Assembly: GCF_048771995.1 (NCBI RefSeq)
Contig: NC_133027.1
Location: forward strand, 6,568,001 to 6,632,000
Length of the DNA stretch: 64,000 bases
Direction: 5' to 3'
Source: Taeniopygia guttata
Lineage: Eukaryota; Chordata; Aves; Passeriformes; Estrildidae
Shown: piece by piece, positions 48,401-62,200 of the stretch
How positions within the stretch are numbered: the first letter of the stretch is position 1
How the letters are laid out: every line of letters begins with the position of its first letter
The notes under the pieces: generated by a model
What the model was told of the DNA's origin: nothing
The model's input: only the letters and a program-made list of their open reading frames with translations
The model's database searches: none
Made by a program: the position numbers and the translations under genes

Positions 48401-49584
48401 AGTCCATCCTTTTGTACAGGATGGTCTTTTCAGACTGTCCAGGCTGTTGTACCAGCGTGCCGCATCCAAACCTAAGTGGTTGCTCTGCTCTCTGGAACAG
48501 TAAATTTAAAAAAAAAAAAAAATTATTTTAAAAATTAATCAGCCTTTTTTTTTTTTTAATTAAAAAAAAACAAACCCAAAAGACAACGAGGCTGCTGAAC
48601 TTTAAATAGTTAATAATGTGTGGAGCCATATGCCTGGTGACTTTTTGTTCTTTCCCATGTCTAGGGTAGCAGTATGCCTTCATGGTTCAATCCCCTTCAG
48701 TAAAATTTTTCTTTTTATTTTTCCCCAAACTAGAAAGACAGCAGGGAGAAGGCTGTGAGTGCTTCAGGTGTACATGTACAATAACAGACCTGATGACACA
48801 GCTCTTTAATTGACAAGAGTGCCTGTCTTCAAGGTGCAGAAGAGAGAGCAAATGGGTAAAATAAAGAAATAATTTTTGTTTCTCATTTAGACTCTCTCCA
48901 AGATGGACGTTTGAGGGGAAAAATTTAGAGTTTCACAGTGTGTCCCAGGTCTCACAGCAAAAGTTATGGAAGCCCTGAGTCAAGTGCTAAGTTCATGAGA
49001 GCCATTCCTGCCCCAGCAAGCACCAGCAAGAGGAATTGGGGTGTCTGAATGCCCTAAAGAGCTCCTGGCTAGGTGGTTTCAAGCATTGCAGAAATGTTTT
49101 TTTCTTATGCAGGAGTTCCTCACTTTACAACCCTTCAGTTGTCCTAGAGGGAAGATTTTAATGGGTGTTTGCCAGATTCCCATTTTCCCCTATTAGGGTT
49201 CCCTTTACTTATATTAATAGGTTTGACCTCAATAACCCATTTCCACACACACAAAAAAAAACCCCAAAAAACCCAAAAAACCAAAAAAAAGGAAAGAAAA
49301 CCCAACAAGCCTTCCTAGAGGACTCTAATATTTAATGGTCCTGCTGTTTCACAATTCCAATGGCCAATTGTTTACAACCATGGCAAAGCTATTTGCATTA
49401 GAACACAACACCTAAGGAAGTCTAAGGAGAATTTGTGGATGTAATTTTTCACCTACCTGTAAAATTTGCAGAGCTGCCATCTGCAGACATAGTGTCCCTC
49501 GGGATACAAAGAAATTGCTGGAGTGTCTTGCAGATAATTCCCAGTTTCTTGGCATTGTGAGAAGCATGTGTCTAGACAAAGGCA
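45424..49584. other. Spacer upstream of OPN5
   Basis: AT-rich DNA with an A-tract at about 45911-45929, A/T runs around 48507-48573 and an A/C-rich tract at about 49247-49305. A non-coding first exon and promoter of OPN5 may lie here, but I could not identify them. Confidence 0.4.
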
Positions 49585-49835
49585 AGCAGCAGACTCAGCT
49601 CCAGCTTTCCTCCAGTCCTGCCTCTGGTCATGAGAAGGAACAGATCAGCCCCTGCCCCTCCTCTTCCCTACATGAGGATGTTAAACACCCCAGTGAGGTC
49701 TCCCCTCAGTCTCCTCTTCTCCAGGCTGAACAGACCACATCACCTCAGCTGCTCCTCAAAGCTTTCTCCTCCAGACCCTTCACCATCCTCTTGGCCTCCT
49801 CTGGACACTCCCCAATAGCTCAAGGCCTTTTTCCT
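49585..49835 (-). repeat. CR1 LINE fragment
   Basis: Reverse-oriented internal CR1 segment: 'aggtctcccctcagtctcct', 'cttctccaggctgaacagac', 'ctcagctgctcctcaaagc' and 'cttggcctcctctggacac'. Confidence 0.82.
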
Positions 49836-50072
49836 GCTGCAGTCCCATGTAAATAATGATGTTCTTGGATAAAGTAAGTCATGACCCAAATCATGGTAAG
49901 ATGTTCTATGCAAGTTTGAATGGTGTCCTGAAATGCCCTGTGAAGTGTCAGAGCAGAATTGAAAATGGGAAGATGGATCCTGTGTATGAACAAAAATATC
50001 TCCACAATTTCTAACAGCAGGTGTGATCTGCTGCAAAATCTGTTCTTTTGTTTTTCAGACACTTCACTGGAC

Positions 50073-50211
50073 ATGAGTGGGATGGCATCAGATCACAACA
50101 ATTCTTCCCAGGAAGAATACATCCCACACTATCTCCAAGAGGAAGACCCCTTTGCATCAAAGCTCTCAAGAGAAGCTGACATCATAGCTGGCTTTTATTT
50201 GACAATAATTG
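50073..50211 (+). CDS. OPN5: OPN5 exon: start codon, N-terminus, start of TM1
   Basis: A strong acceptor (tcttttgtttttcag) ends at 50058, so this exon is preceded by a non-coding exon. The first ATG is at 50073 (MSGMAS...) and a second in-frame ATG is at 50082. I chose the first because it follows the acceptor most closely and, as I recall, avian OPN5 proteins start this way. The conserved stretch DPFASKLSREADIIAGFYL identifies OPN5. It ends in phase 1 at gtaatg. Confidence 0.92.
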
Positions 50212-53200
50212 GTAATGATTTTATAATTGGTCTTTGAAATATGACTGTGCTGCTGCATCCTTGCAGCTCTCAGAAAAGAGGAAGAAACTGCTTTTCATTA
50301 GATGCATAATTACATATTTTTTCATACTAGAAAAAAAAAATCTGGGAGGGAGGAGAGATAATGTGTTAGAAATATGGTGTCAACAGTTAATATCAATAGA
50401 TAATGTTGCTGCAGGTAGCCAAAAGTGACCAGCAGTAGATGTTTCAGCAAAAAGTGAAGAAATACTTATTGTTTTTAATAACTGATAGGTAGAAACTCTG
50501 CAGTTTAAGCTGTCCCTGGGCAGAGCAGGGTTTCCTCACTATGCATTGTGGGTTTTATGGCCTATTTTTAGAGCCTGAACATCCTCAGATGTGTTCATGT
50601 GACCCTTGCTCAGCTCTTGGCATCATCTGTCCTCTATGGCACATCACATTGAGCAATATTTTCTGCCTAGCACCCTCCCCATCCTTTTGTGTTGAAGTCC
50701 TTTACAAGGTTCAAAGGGACCTTGCAAGCAGAATAAATGCAATTATCTATTGGTTAGTGCACAGCCATGATAGCTGGGACTGATTTCTCTTTAAAGTATT
50801 CACATGACAAGGAGTTATCATTCAGCAGAAATGGGCTGCCCAGGGTATGGTGAAATCTTTAGCCCTGGAAGTTCAGAAAATGAGTGGAGGTGGCTCTTTG
50901 TGGTATGGATTGGTGGGCATGGTGGTGCTCAGTCAAAAGTTGGACTTTGGAGCATCTTGGAGGTATTTTCCAACCTAAATGATTTTATGATTCCATGTCT
51001 GTGGTTTTTTATTATGACTTATGGTTCAGATTAAACCTGTGACATTTTTCCACTGAACTGTGTTCCCTACTCCTTTGCAAGAAATTGTGGCCCCTCCTGA
51101 GGATGGCCTGTGGGGACATTCTGACAGCAGGGACAGGGAAGCAGGAGGTGGGAAGCCAGGACTGCTTTTGTGCATCTTTTTGCACTTGGGCTGTATAAGG
51201 TGCAAGTGACTTTAAAATTTCTTTCAAAAAGGAGAAGAAACTGAACAGTGAGTGAACAAGGCTGGATCCTATCAGGAAACCATGATAAGAGGTTTTAGGG
51301 TCAGGTATGAATTAGAAAAATAATTGGTTTTTGTCTTTGAAGAAAATCAGGAGTCTTGACTAGTCTGATAAATTCTATGTAAGCACATGATCCTTTGTCC
51401 TGAGTAGTTAATTTCCATGTGTAGCTTTCTAATTGTTTAGAAAAAATGATCAGATCCAATTCTTTTGTCTTTGTCACTTCCCCCACCAGCTTTTTCATCG
51501 CTGCCTTGATTGATTCACTGTACAGCCAGGCAGGGTGACAAACTACTGAGCAGGGACCCGCTGGCTGTCAGCTCCTCTGAAACCCCTTGGCAAGTCACTA
51601 TTGATTTGCAAACTGTTGTGCACACTTCCTCAGCCTGTTATGAAACAGCTTAATTGAAAACAAAATCCTGAATTATTATTTTTTTTTCTTTAAATTTGAT
51701 TTTCTCTGATGGTTTAGTGCTGCTCTCAGGTTGGAGAAGTGGAAGTTTATTTCTCCAGTTGGCTGCTTGTAAACACTTTCCCCTCACTGCAGGTTGTGTG
51801 TCTCAGCCTGCCTCTGTCTCTTTTTTTTGCAGGTGTCACTTTTTTAGTTATCACATTGTGTGTGTATAAGTCATAGTGCCATGGTGCTATGGTCAGTTCT
51901 CCTGGAAAAGAGCCTATTTTTTATATCTGAAATGTCTTTTGCCCCTGTTTCCAACCTACCAGAGCTGCGAGCCTGCTCCAGCAATGTCGGAACTCAGAAT
52001 GTCCCTCAGACATTTTTAGAGGTTCCAGGCCTTGGTCAGAAGCATTTTAGGCCCTGGCAAGCAGCTGAAAACAGCTGTGATTTTGAGTTTGAACCATGGA
52101 ATGAATTACCAACTTTGAAGGTGGAACAAGCAGTCTCAGAGGGTTAGATGGTATAGTAAAAGTAGTCACAAATTAGAGGGTAAAATTTTTTAGTATTGTA
52201 CAGGGGGGTTTTAACACCTGTACAGGGGGGGGTTTTACTTTGTACAGGGGGGTCAGGAGTTCTAAGATGGAGGAAAGTGGACCTGATCCTGTTCTTCTTC
52301 CTTCTTCTTCTTCCTTACCTCCATGTTCTTGGTGATGTTGGCATTTTTCTATTGGTTTAGGCTGGGGACACACTGTTCAACGTAGATGATAGATATTGGC
52401 ACATTATTGTAAATATAGCACAGGTAGTTTCTGGTATATAATGTTTGTACCATCCCACTGAGGGGCAGAGCCCCGCACACTGCCCTGCAGGACAGACCTG
52501 CGGCAGGGCAGCAGAACATGTTAGAGATAAGCAAAAATAAACAACCTTGAAAACAGCACAGACGAATTATGGCTTCTTCTTTGGCAACGGGGCAGAAAGA
52601 CAGAGACTTTCTACAATCTCGGAATCACCAATACCCACAGATTCCGACACAGCAAGGGCTTCAGCTGACTGCTGGGAAAGTCATTTCATAGCAGGAGAAA
52701 TGGAGCTTTGGATGCCTCACCTAAGGAGATGATGGAGTTTTGATCACCAAGGAGTTAAAGAAAGATTCAGATTAGCAATTTTCAGATGCAGACATAGACA
52801 AAAGGCACCACAAATGATCAGTGGACGCCTTCCAGCCACAGGATTAGGAGGTCAGTGAGCTGGGGCTCTCTGAAACATTGATATTAATAATGAGCAGTGG
52901 TTTCAGTGCAACTTGGCAACTTCAGAGCTCCTTGGCTGATAGAGATGTCTCTCTAGACTGCCAGTCAGTTGAAAAAGATTCAAAAAAATGTCAAATGCTT
53001 TCAAAAGGTATTTCAAACTGGATGCCGGCACGCTAGTTATCCTAAATATCACTGGAGAGGAAAATGGCATTAAGAGAGAAAAGGATTAAAATATATGAAA
53101 AATACTTGCAGCATTGAGATTCATTTACTTAGCTGTGAGGAAGAAAATGACTCCTATGAATACCTCTATCTGCTTATAATTCAGATTAAATTTGCAGAGC

Positions 53201-56200
53201 CATAAGAGTAGCTTGTTCTTAGAATTTAATTCACCCAGAGTAACTAAAATTTGATGAGAAGACCTAAGATAAGTAATAAGCCTAAACCTGCTTCTGTTCT
53301 TCCGTTTATTTTGTAAAATGATACAGAAAGCAATACTGTCAATATAAAAATAAAAAAGTTTCCAGTGTTCCACTTTTAATACAGAAAAATTCAAAATCAA
53401 AATATTTTTCTCCTGAATTTGATAAACTTTTGTTTCCTCAGTCACTCATATTTCTTGATAAATAATTTGGTTTTAACATCTGGGAACCATTTCTCTCTCT
53501 GCCTCATGGATGTTCCCAGGTTGGGTTTCTTGATTCCATGGGGACAAGGTACTCTTGCAAGGAGATTGTGCCATTGATGGACCAGAGTAAATAACAAAAT
53601 ACCCATTTAAATACTGGATTATTTATTACTGAATTTCCAAATTAATTGCTAAATAATTAAATACCCATTTAATTACCGAACTACATTTCCTGAGGTCTGG
53701 CCTGCCAGAAGACTCAGATGAAAATTGCCTGGTGTTCAAAGGGACAACACTGGGAGAGGGCAGCACTGCTGGGGGTGCTGGGGTTTCTGCAAACAGAGAT
53801 TGCCCCAGCACAGCCCCGTGTACACGGCAGCACAAAGCTCACCTTGATGCCTCTTCAGCAGAGGGGAGTTGGGTTTTCTATGACTTTTTTTGGAGTAGTG
53901 TGAGGAGTTGGCCTCAGCAGGTAGCCAAGCACACAAGACAAACCTCAGAGTGGGATGGGGAGGAAACAGGCAGAGAAAAAGTGAGGATGAAGACAGGGTG
54001 GGGATAAAGATAGGAAGATCCACTTCTGTTTACTGCAGTGGGCAGACAGGCTCCTTGAGGGGAATAAATTCAGAATAATGGAATCACTTTGGGTGGATGG
54101 ACCTTAAAGATCATCTCCTTCCAACTCTCATCACGTGGTTCCAACCCTCAAAGCTTAAAGTTTAATTACTGATTTAGGTAGTGAGAAAAAAAAGCGTCAA
54201 ATCTAAAATACTTATGGAAAACATCCTTCCTTAGCCTTTAAACCTAAAATACTTGTGAAAAACACCCTTCCTCACCCTTTATACCTAAAATACTTATAGA
54301 AAACATCCTTCCTCCCCCTTTCCTGGGCTGAACCTCTCTCCAACATTTCCCTCAGTGCTGTTGTAGGTCCCTTTTGTGAGGCAGCAGCAGCACAGGCACT
54401 CCTTGCTCTTCACTCTTTTCTTCTGCATTTCCCTCTCTCTGACGTGTCTCCCCTGATCTGTTGTGAGGCTCAGTGGGCCATGGTCCCTTTGGGATTTTCA
54501 CCTTCTTGCTCCATGAGAGGGATGTTTTGTGCTGTCCTGTGTTTCCACAGCAAAACACTCACTCTGACCTTAAACACTTTCAAATATGAAAGAAGACACA
54601 TTTTCTTTAAGGGAACTGGAAATCCTACAATTTTCTGTACTGGTGTGATTAATTCCATGGCAGATGAACCACTTTGCAGTGCTGGTACCTGTGGGTCCTT
54701 GGGTTGTGATATGGATAAAAATATGCCAGCCAATATGAGAAGAGGTTAAAATCATATTAATCAGATATATTTTATTATTTTTCTTTCCTATGATATAAAT
54801 AAATTTTAATGTAGGATTTAAGATTTAATATTATTATATTAATTTAAACTGGAAATTTATCCCTCAACACCCGATTAGAGTATTTAATAAAGTTGAAGTT
54901 GGTCAGATTCTGGTTCCTGTGATTACAGAGAGCTGAATTTCATTCTTGTGGCTGTATAAATGTTTGAGTGAGAGCTGTGTTGGTCAGGCAAGAGGGATTC
55001 TGGGGTTTCTGTTGTGAGCATTCAGTCCATGTCTGGGCAGGCTCAGCTGCTGAAAGCAAAGCCTTGCTGCAGAGGGGAAAGCAGCATTTGCTGTGGGAGG
55101 GACGTGTCTGCAGTCCAGGTCTCTGTGAGCTGCACAATGACAGTGAGGGGATCACGTCTCAGCATAAAGTGCCCAGCCTTAGGGAACACTGGTTCAGGCT
55201 GAAAATATCAGGGAGTTTCACAAGGAAGATGGAGTATTGCTGTTTTTGAATATGATTCTAATTTGAATGTTATTCTATTTTCCATTATTACAGGGATCCT
55301 TTCAACTCTGGGAAATGGGTATGTTATTTTTATGTCCTCAAAGCGAAAAAAGAAGCTGAGACCTGCTGAGATAATGACTGTTAATTTAGCAGTGTGTGAT
55401 CTGGGCATTTCAGGTAATTTCATGGTTTTATTTTCTCTTGTTTTTACTATCTTGCCATTCTGCCTGGCAGCAGCAAGAGACATTCCTCTGGAAGTCATGA
55501 AAGCATCAAATTCCTTTTGCTGTAGATATTTCTGCTCTATTATTTGCATGTAAATAATAGGGGAGGATGAAAAAAACATTCCTGAACAACTTGATGGGAA
55601 GAAATAAACAGTACAGAGGAAAAATTAGAGTTGATTTTATCAAAAAGGCAGCGCTCCTGTTCACCCCAGCACTGGGCAGGTCTCCAAAAGCAGCTTCCAT
55701 GTGCACCCTGGCACAATAACCACAAAATAGCTCAGTATTACAGGTGCAGAAAATTATGTTTATTTGCCATAGGGTGAAATAGAATAGATACAAATACCTC
55801 AAAAACACATGTTTAGCCAAATAATTGGAAAATGCCAGTGGCCATCAGCCCATCAAAGCTTTAGTATTCTCTCCTTTGTCTCTGGATCAGAAAATATAAG
55901 CATTTGTTTCAATCTGTAGAGTATGAGCCAACTGGGAGGATTTTTATTTCAACCCCGCAGTCTGGATGTCCTGGCATTGGAGGAGGGAGCTTTGGAGAGG
56001 TTTATCCAGAGCTGCAGAGATGGTTGTTTTAGCTCTTGACATGAGACTGATCCAGCTGCTCACAAGGAAAGGGCTGGATGCCCTTTAGAAAAGGATATTT
56101 TGGATGGCAGATAACCCAATGGGTATCAGGACCCAGCTGACCATGGGATCTCCCCAGTGCCATATAAATGGAATTATATCCCCACGCTTGCAGGGTCATC

Positions 56201-59200
56201 TGTCCCCTGTGTGTTGTATACACTGGGACTTCTTCCCTCAGCACTCTTTTCCTACCCTTGCCATTGCCAGATGCTTTTGGCCTCATCTAAACTCCAAAAA
56301 TATCACTGCACAATATAAAATGATGGCTGCCAGCCTCCCCAGACTGATGCTTTTTTGAGCTCTCACAGCACAAGACCAAAGACCTGCTCATCCCTGCAGA
56401 TTCCAGTGGTTTTGTTCAGTAACCATGGGTTTCTGAAGGAAATACTAATTCAGTAGAAGAAAGATGTTGGTATAAATATCACTGCTACCACACAGAGAAA
56501 TCCCAATGGTTTCCTTGGCATTTCTGTCATGGACACACTGCTTCCATCTCTCAACACTTAGAAGTTAAGGAAAAACCCCAGATTGGTTTCTTCCTCCCCT
56601 GTGATATTCCCAGTCTCTTTGTGTTTTAAGAACCTGTATTATAAGGCTCATATTAGTCTCTCCAATGGGAAGGAGTGTTTCAGGAGAATTTCCCCAGCTT
56701 TATATTCTGAATTTTGCCCAGAGAAGCTGTGTCTCCCCCATCCCTGCAAGTGTCCAAGGCCAGGTTGGATGGGGTTTGGAGCAACCTGGGATAATGGAAG
56801 GTGCCCCTCCCCATGGCAGGGGGTGGAATGAAACGGTCTTTAAGACCTCTTCCAACCCCAAATATCCTGTGATTCTATGATTGGATGAATTTTAACAGTT
56901 TTAACATAAAAACTGTGTCCCAACCACACAAACAACAGCTTCTTTGGGACCCTTCTTAGTGAGAGGGCTGGGAATATCTCTGTTATGGATTACTACCAGA
57001 GCACCACCTGGTCACCTCGCTTTCTTCCATGGGGATCTCAATCTATCTGGGGTTGAAATTTTGGAATTAAAAAGAGTGATTCCCAGAGCCATGCTTGGTT
57101 TTCTCCATTCTCTATTTTTTTTTAATTTTAATTAATGGAAGGTGCTAACTTGAGAAATGTGATGGGTTCTGTCTGCTGGGCAAACTGAAGATAGAAATTT
57201 TTTTCACAAAATCTTAATAGTTTATGCACTTTTCTTAAAAACTTTTTGAAGAGTTCTGCTTCCTGTAGATTTCCACAGGGTGGCACCAGCCCCTTGTTCA
57301 AAGCTGCATCAGACTGATTTTGCACTGACATCGTGCTCGGTGCTGCTCCCAGTCCTGCTGCTGAAGAAAATCTTGATTTTGTGCAAAGGATGTGTCGGCC
57401 TTTAAAGCTGTCAGTCACTTATATGCCTTAAATTGCTGACTTGATTGTTAGCACATAACCTAGACCTTGCCATATTTAATGTTTTTCTTGAAACCTTAAT
57501 CACTGAGGTCAGATTTTGCTTGAAAAATCAAAAATGGATTTATTCTGCTCGGAGAAAATCACATCAATATTGACCTGAGCACATCCTGCAGGTCCAGGCA
57601 GAACTTTCCTCACAGGCTTAGGATAATCCAAAAATATCTTTTTTAAAAATGCATCTGATCTTGAAGTGTTTTCAATCCTGATGCTTTTGGCATAGAAGAT
57701 AATGGTAATTTTCTGCAAGATTCAGTTTTGGAAGAAATGCTTTGATTTTCTGTTAAGAATGAAAAGAGAATGCATGGTTTTACATCAGTTCAATGTGAAA
57801 TTGAATGTTTTTAGATAAAATATTTTCCTATAGATCACTTCAACAAAATAGAGATTTTTTTGTCTTGGTTTCTATGAATGGGTTACCTTGTGGGAAATAC
57901 AGTTTGCAAGATCATTTTTGCCCTCTTAATAAACCAATTTCCTGAGCTTCTATGACACTACAGACACTGGTTCAGCCAGGGAAACCAGCCCAGGGAAGCT
58001 GAGATGTTTTCAAACCCTTGAGGTGCTCTGGTTGTTCCTGTGCAGGAAGGAATACAGTCACTGAATGTGGAGTTCAATATTTAATGTTGTTTGAATGTTG
58101 CAGTTGGAATGTTCAGGCCTGGGAGAATTTAAGATCAGGCTCGTAAGTAAAACTGAAGTGTTTGGAAAACAGATGTCCCTAGATTATAAATTTTTGAGTT
58201 TTCTGTTCCATTAAACTTCATTTATTTTCTTTGCCTAAATTAAGACCAAGAAGAAGGTAATAATTAGGAGAAAGCAGAGATTTCCAACTAGATAATTAAA
58301 AATTTCAAACTTTCTCTTTGCCACAATACTTAAAAAGAATATGAAAAATGTAAACCTGCTTTAAGGTGAGAAGGGAATATCGTTTGACCAAACCTCACTT
58401 CCTCCATAATGCAGCACTCACTTTTACCTATGGAGGAATGAACTCAAGTGCCTCTAAGAGAAAGCCTCAAAAAAACTCATTTCCCATCTCTTTAGGGAAG
58501 CTTAGAATGTTTTGATATCTGTGTGCAGTGGCTTGCTAGGAGGCACCAAAGAAATGTGTGGTGTGGAGAGGACCTGAAACCACTTCTGCAGCTCAAGTCC
58601 ATGTATTTCTTTCCCACCTAACACTTTACCTGTCTGTGCATCCTACTGCTTGGCCTTGACAGGTTTGAAAAAGTCCTTTTTGAAGGCAAATTTCTTTACC
58701 TTGTGCTCAAAGATGCCCAGTTTGCTACAGGGATGTTGACTAAGTAGATCTGTGCTTATTTCAAGCTCTGACTCACCAGCACCCATTGTGTTTAGGTATT
58801 GGCCTGTGGACTTAACACATACTCTGAGGGTTTCATAGTGAGAAGAGCCTGGCCATGACTGGTTCCAGAGTGTCGGTTTACCTCTGGTTCCTGTGGTTTA
58901 TACTAAAGCACCTCTTTCCAGCCCTTCTGCATGATGTGGCTCATCCCAGCTCATCACTGGTGCCATGGGATCCAGCTACAGCTCAGCCCTGTGCATGGAG
59001 TGCTCACAAGCCATGGCATCACAGAGAGCTTTGGGTTGGAAGGGACTTTAAAGACCACCTTGTTCCAACCCCTGCCATGGGCAGTGATGCCTTCCAGTGT
59101 GCAGGTTGCTCCAAGCCTCATCCCACCTGGCCTTGAACACATCCAGAGATGGAACATCCACAGCTTCTCTGGGCAGCCCATGACAGTGACTCACCCCCTC

Positions 59201-62200
59201 ACAGTAAAGATTTTCTTCCTAATATCCCATCTGAATTTGCCCTCCAGCTTAAAGTCAACACATAATCTGCCTGAAGCCCTTTCTCCATGTTGCAGACCAC
59301 TTTTGCAGGTATTAGTTTTGCAAGGGAGAGGGTTTGCCTTTCTGATAAAAGGAGATTTTTCTCAAGGGTGGGTTTTACCAGTGGGCTGACATTCTCTCCT
59401 CCTTTGAAGTTGTAGGCAAACCCTTCAGCATCATCTCCTTCTTTTCCCACCGCTGGATGTTTGGGTGGATAGGCTGCTGCTGGTATGGGTGGGCTGGTTT
59501 CTTCTTTGGCTGTGGGAGCCTCATCACCATGACAGCTGTCAGCCTGGACAGGTACCTGAAAATCTGCCACTTGTCCTATGGTAAGACAAATATGTATCTA
59601 TATATAGATAACTTATTATCTATGACTGTGGAAAAGCTGTATTAATACTATAGTTTACTACACTGAAGTAATAATTAAACTCTTCAGAATAATTTTCTTA
59701 AATGTAGAGGGGAGTATACAGAGGAGAGAAACATGTTTGCATGATCCAAGAAATCCCAGTTAAATTCATTTTGCTGAACATAACACGCCTCATAGGTGGG
59801 CAACACCATGAATTTTTATAACCCTTCATAGATAAATCACTTTATGTCTATCAAGGCCTATTAATATTAACAGATGCAAGTAATGCACATATTGCAGGGT
59901 CTTATGGACCAAAACATAAAAATATTCCATTTTAGATGCCCAAAGTCCTCTGTGGTGTGTAGCAAGCTATTTCAAACACCTAAGAGATTTGAAAGGGCAA
60001 TAAGTCATAATGTGAAACAGTCTCTCAAATATGGAAATGGAAACTGAGAGGATGAAATGAATTTAGCACTGTAAGATGTTACCACCATATCCATCAATAT
60101 CTTGTGCCTCTGGAATATGATGTATTATATGCTTAATTCTTTCCAGATAAATGATATTGTCACAGTTTAGAAAAGATGTTCTTCTTGCATTGTAAGGGAC
60201 TAAATTCCCATCCAATACAGGGAATGCTCAAGGTGACTTTACAAATAATAAACACCTTACCTATGTGACTTGAGAGACACAACAGATTTCTTTATGATGA
60301 CATGAAATATCAGTCATGTCAGGCTGTAAGGAAGGTTTGCAGCAAGGAGGTGTAAGCCAGGCTGTGCAAGCAGAGAAAAGCTGTGGTACTGTGCTAAGAG
60401 GTGCTATCACAGACCCTGGTGTGTCCATACTTTTACCCTAAATGGGAGTACAGGGGACGTCTCCTTAGCTGAGTTTTAGATGCACCAATAATATTAAGCA
60501 GGATTTCAGCTCTTTCTATTGAAGTCTTATCAAAATAATTCAGCAGCAACCCAATTTGACAATTTTCACAGACTTAGTGAGCTGAAGTGAATATTTCATG
60601 GCTGGCTGCATTCATGCCACCAGTGGTGGTGTTTAACATAACATCTTAGTTCATGAGACAGAAAACTCTTCAAAACCTTTGTTCTCAAGGGCTCTGATCA
60701 TGGTGGCCCATACAGAATGATGGAGAGCAATAAACAAACATGTTTATCATGCTCAGTCTAGGTGGTTAAAAAATGTTTCTCTTTTAATAGTTATGCTATT
60801 GTTGCTTTGCTTTTCTACCCCTGAACACAACAAAGCACCTTTCTGTCTCTCAGCCATCATACATGGATACATAATTTGTCAGGCAATGCTTATTTTCCTT
60901 CCAGTGATCTCAACATGTAAAATAAGCTGGAAATGGACACATTCCAATTACAGGTGTTTCTTTGCTTTGGTTTTATTTTAAATCACTCCAAAAACCTGAA
61001 GAAATCTTCTTAATGTTAGTGTAAAGTGAGTGAAAAATCCCCTGTGATTCAGAGAATACAAACGAGTTGGGGGTTCTAAGATGGAAGGAGATGTTATTGC
61101 ACCATATTGCAAGTTTCTGCAAAAATGAAATATTTAAATTTGTTAGTCCTATCTGAGTGCTACATATTGGATATGTAGATGATGATAAAAACCCTGAAAA
61201 CTGAAACTTTTTATGGATGAATTAGAGCTGTATGCAAGATGAGCAGAGGGACAATGTTCTGATCTCCAGGAGTTCTATTTGCATTTAATAAAAAAAAAAA
61301 AAAAAGACAAGGATACATGAAAACACACATTACAGATACTTCTGAGAGAATGCACATGGTGATTTTCTGTATTGGAAAAGTGAAAAAGTAAAATTCAATC
61401 TTAGATATCTTATTTCCACTGTAAAGCCTTGTTTTTCAGTCGCTGAATTTGGGCTTTAGTCAGCTAACTTAGGAAAGAAAGGATAGGAAAAAAACTAAGT
61501 TACATTAAAGAATTGAAATTACTGGACAAGATTCCCATGACTGTTGCTGAGCTGGTTGTTTGGACTTCTTTAGTTTGGACTCAGTTGTAATTCCTCACAA
61601 ATTAAAGCAAAGGTCTGAAATAAGGACAGGTGGAGCCTTCCATGTGAGTGTGCCTTTGTCATCATGAGGCACAACGTGAGCTCAGGGTCACTGTGGACAT
61701 CTTGGAGAGAGCCAAGATGAACACGACAGAGTTGCTGTCAAACAGTCAAAAATCCTCATATTTCACAGAACCACAGAATGGTTTGGGTTGGAAGGGACTT
61801 CAAAGACCATCCAGTTCCAAAGGCCCCACAGGGACAGCTTCCACTAGACCAGATTGCTCAGAGCCACATCCAGGCTGGCCGTGAGCCCTTCCACGTGACA
61901 CGACACATCTGGACATGAACTTGTAACTCTTGAATTTTCCTCCAGGTACCTGGCTTAAGAGACATCATGCATTTATCTGCCTGGCAATAATCTGGGCCTA
62001 TGCCACGTTCTGGGCTACAGTGCCTTTTGCTGGGGTGGGGAACTACGCCCCCGAGCCCTTTGGGACCTCCTGCACTCTGGACTGGTGGCTGGCACAGGCG
62101 TCAGTGGCTGGACAGGTTTTTGTTCTGAGCATCCTTTTCTTCTGCCTCCTGCTCCCAACTGCGGTGATTGTGTTTTCCTACGTCAAAATAATTTTAAAAG

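Larger units (their letters stand above)
51985..52649 (+). mobile_element. Solo LTR in OPN5 intron 1 (class II-like)
   Basis: A 665-bp element starts TGTCGGAACTC and ends ...TTCCGACA, flanked by the 6-bp duplication CAGCAA. It has a TATATAA box at 52435-52441 and an AATAAA at 52536-52541, both on the + strand, the same orientation as OPN5. The U3 part holds three copies of a TGTACAGGGGGG-type unit. No internal viral sequence remains. The body resembles a passerine LTR family I recognise only loosely. Confidence 0.8.
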
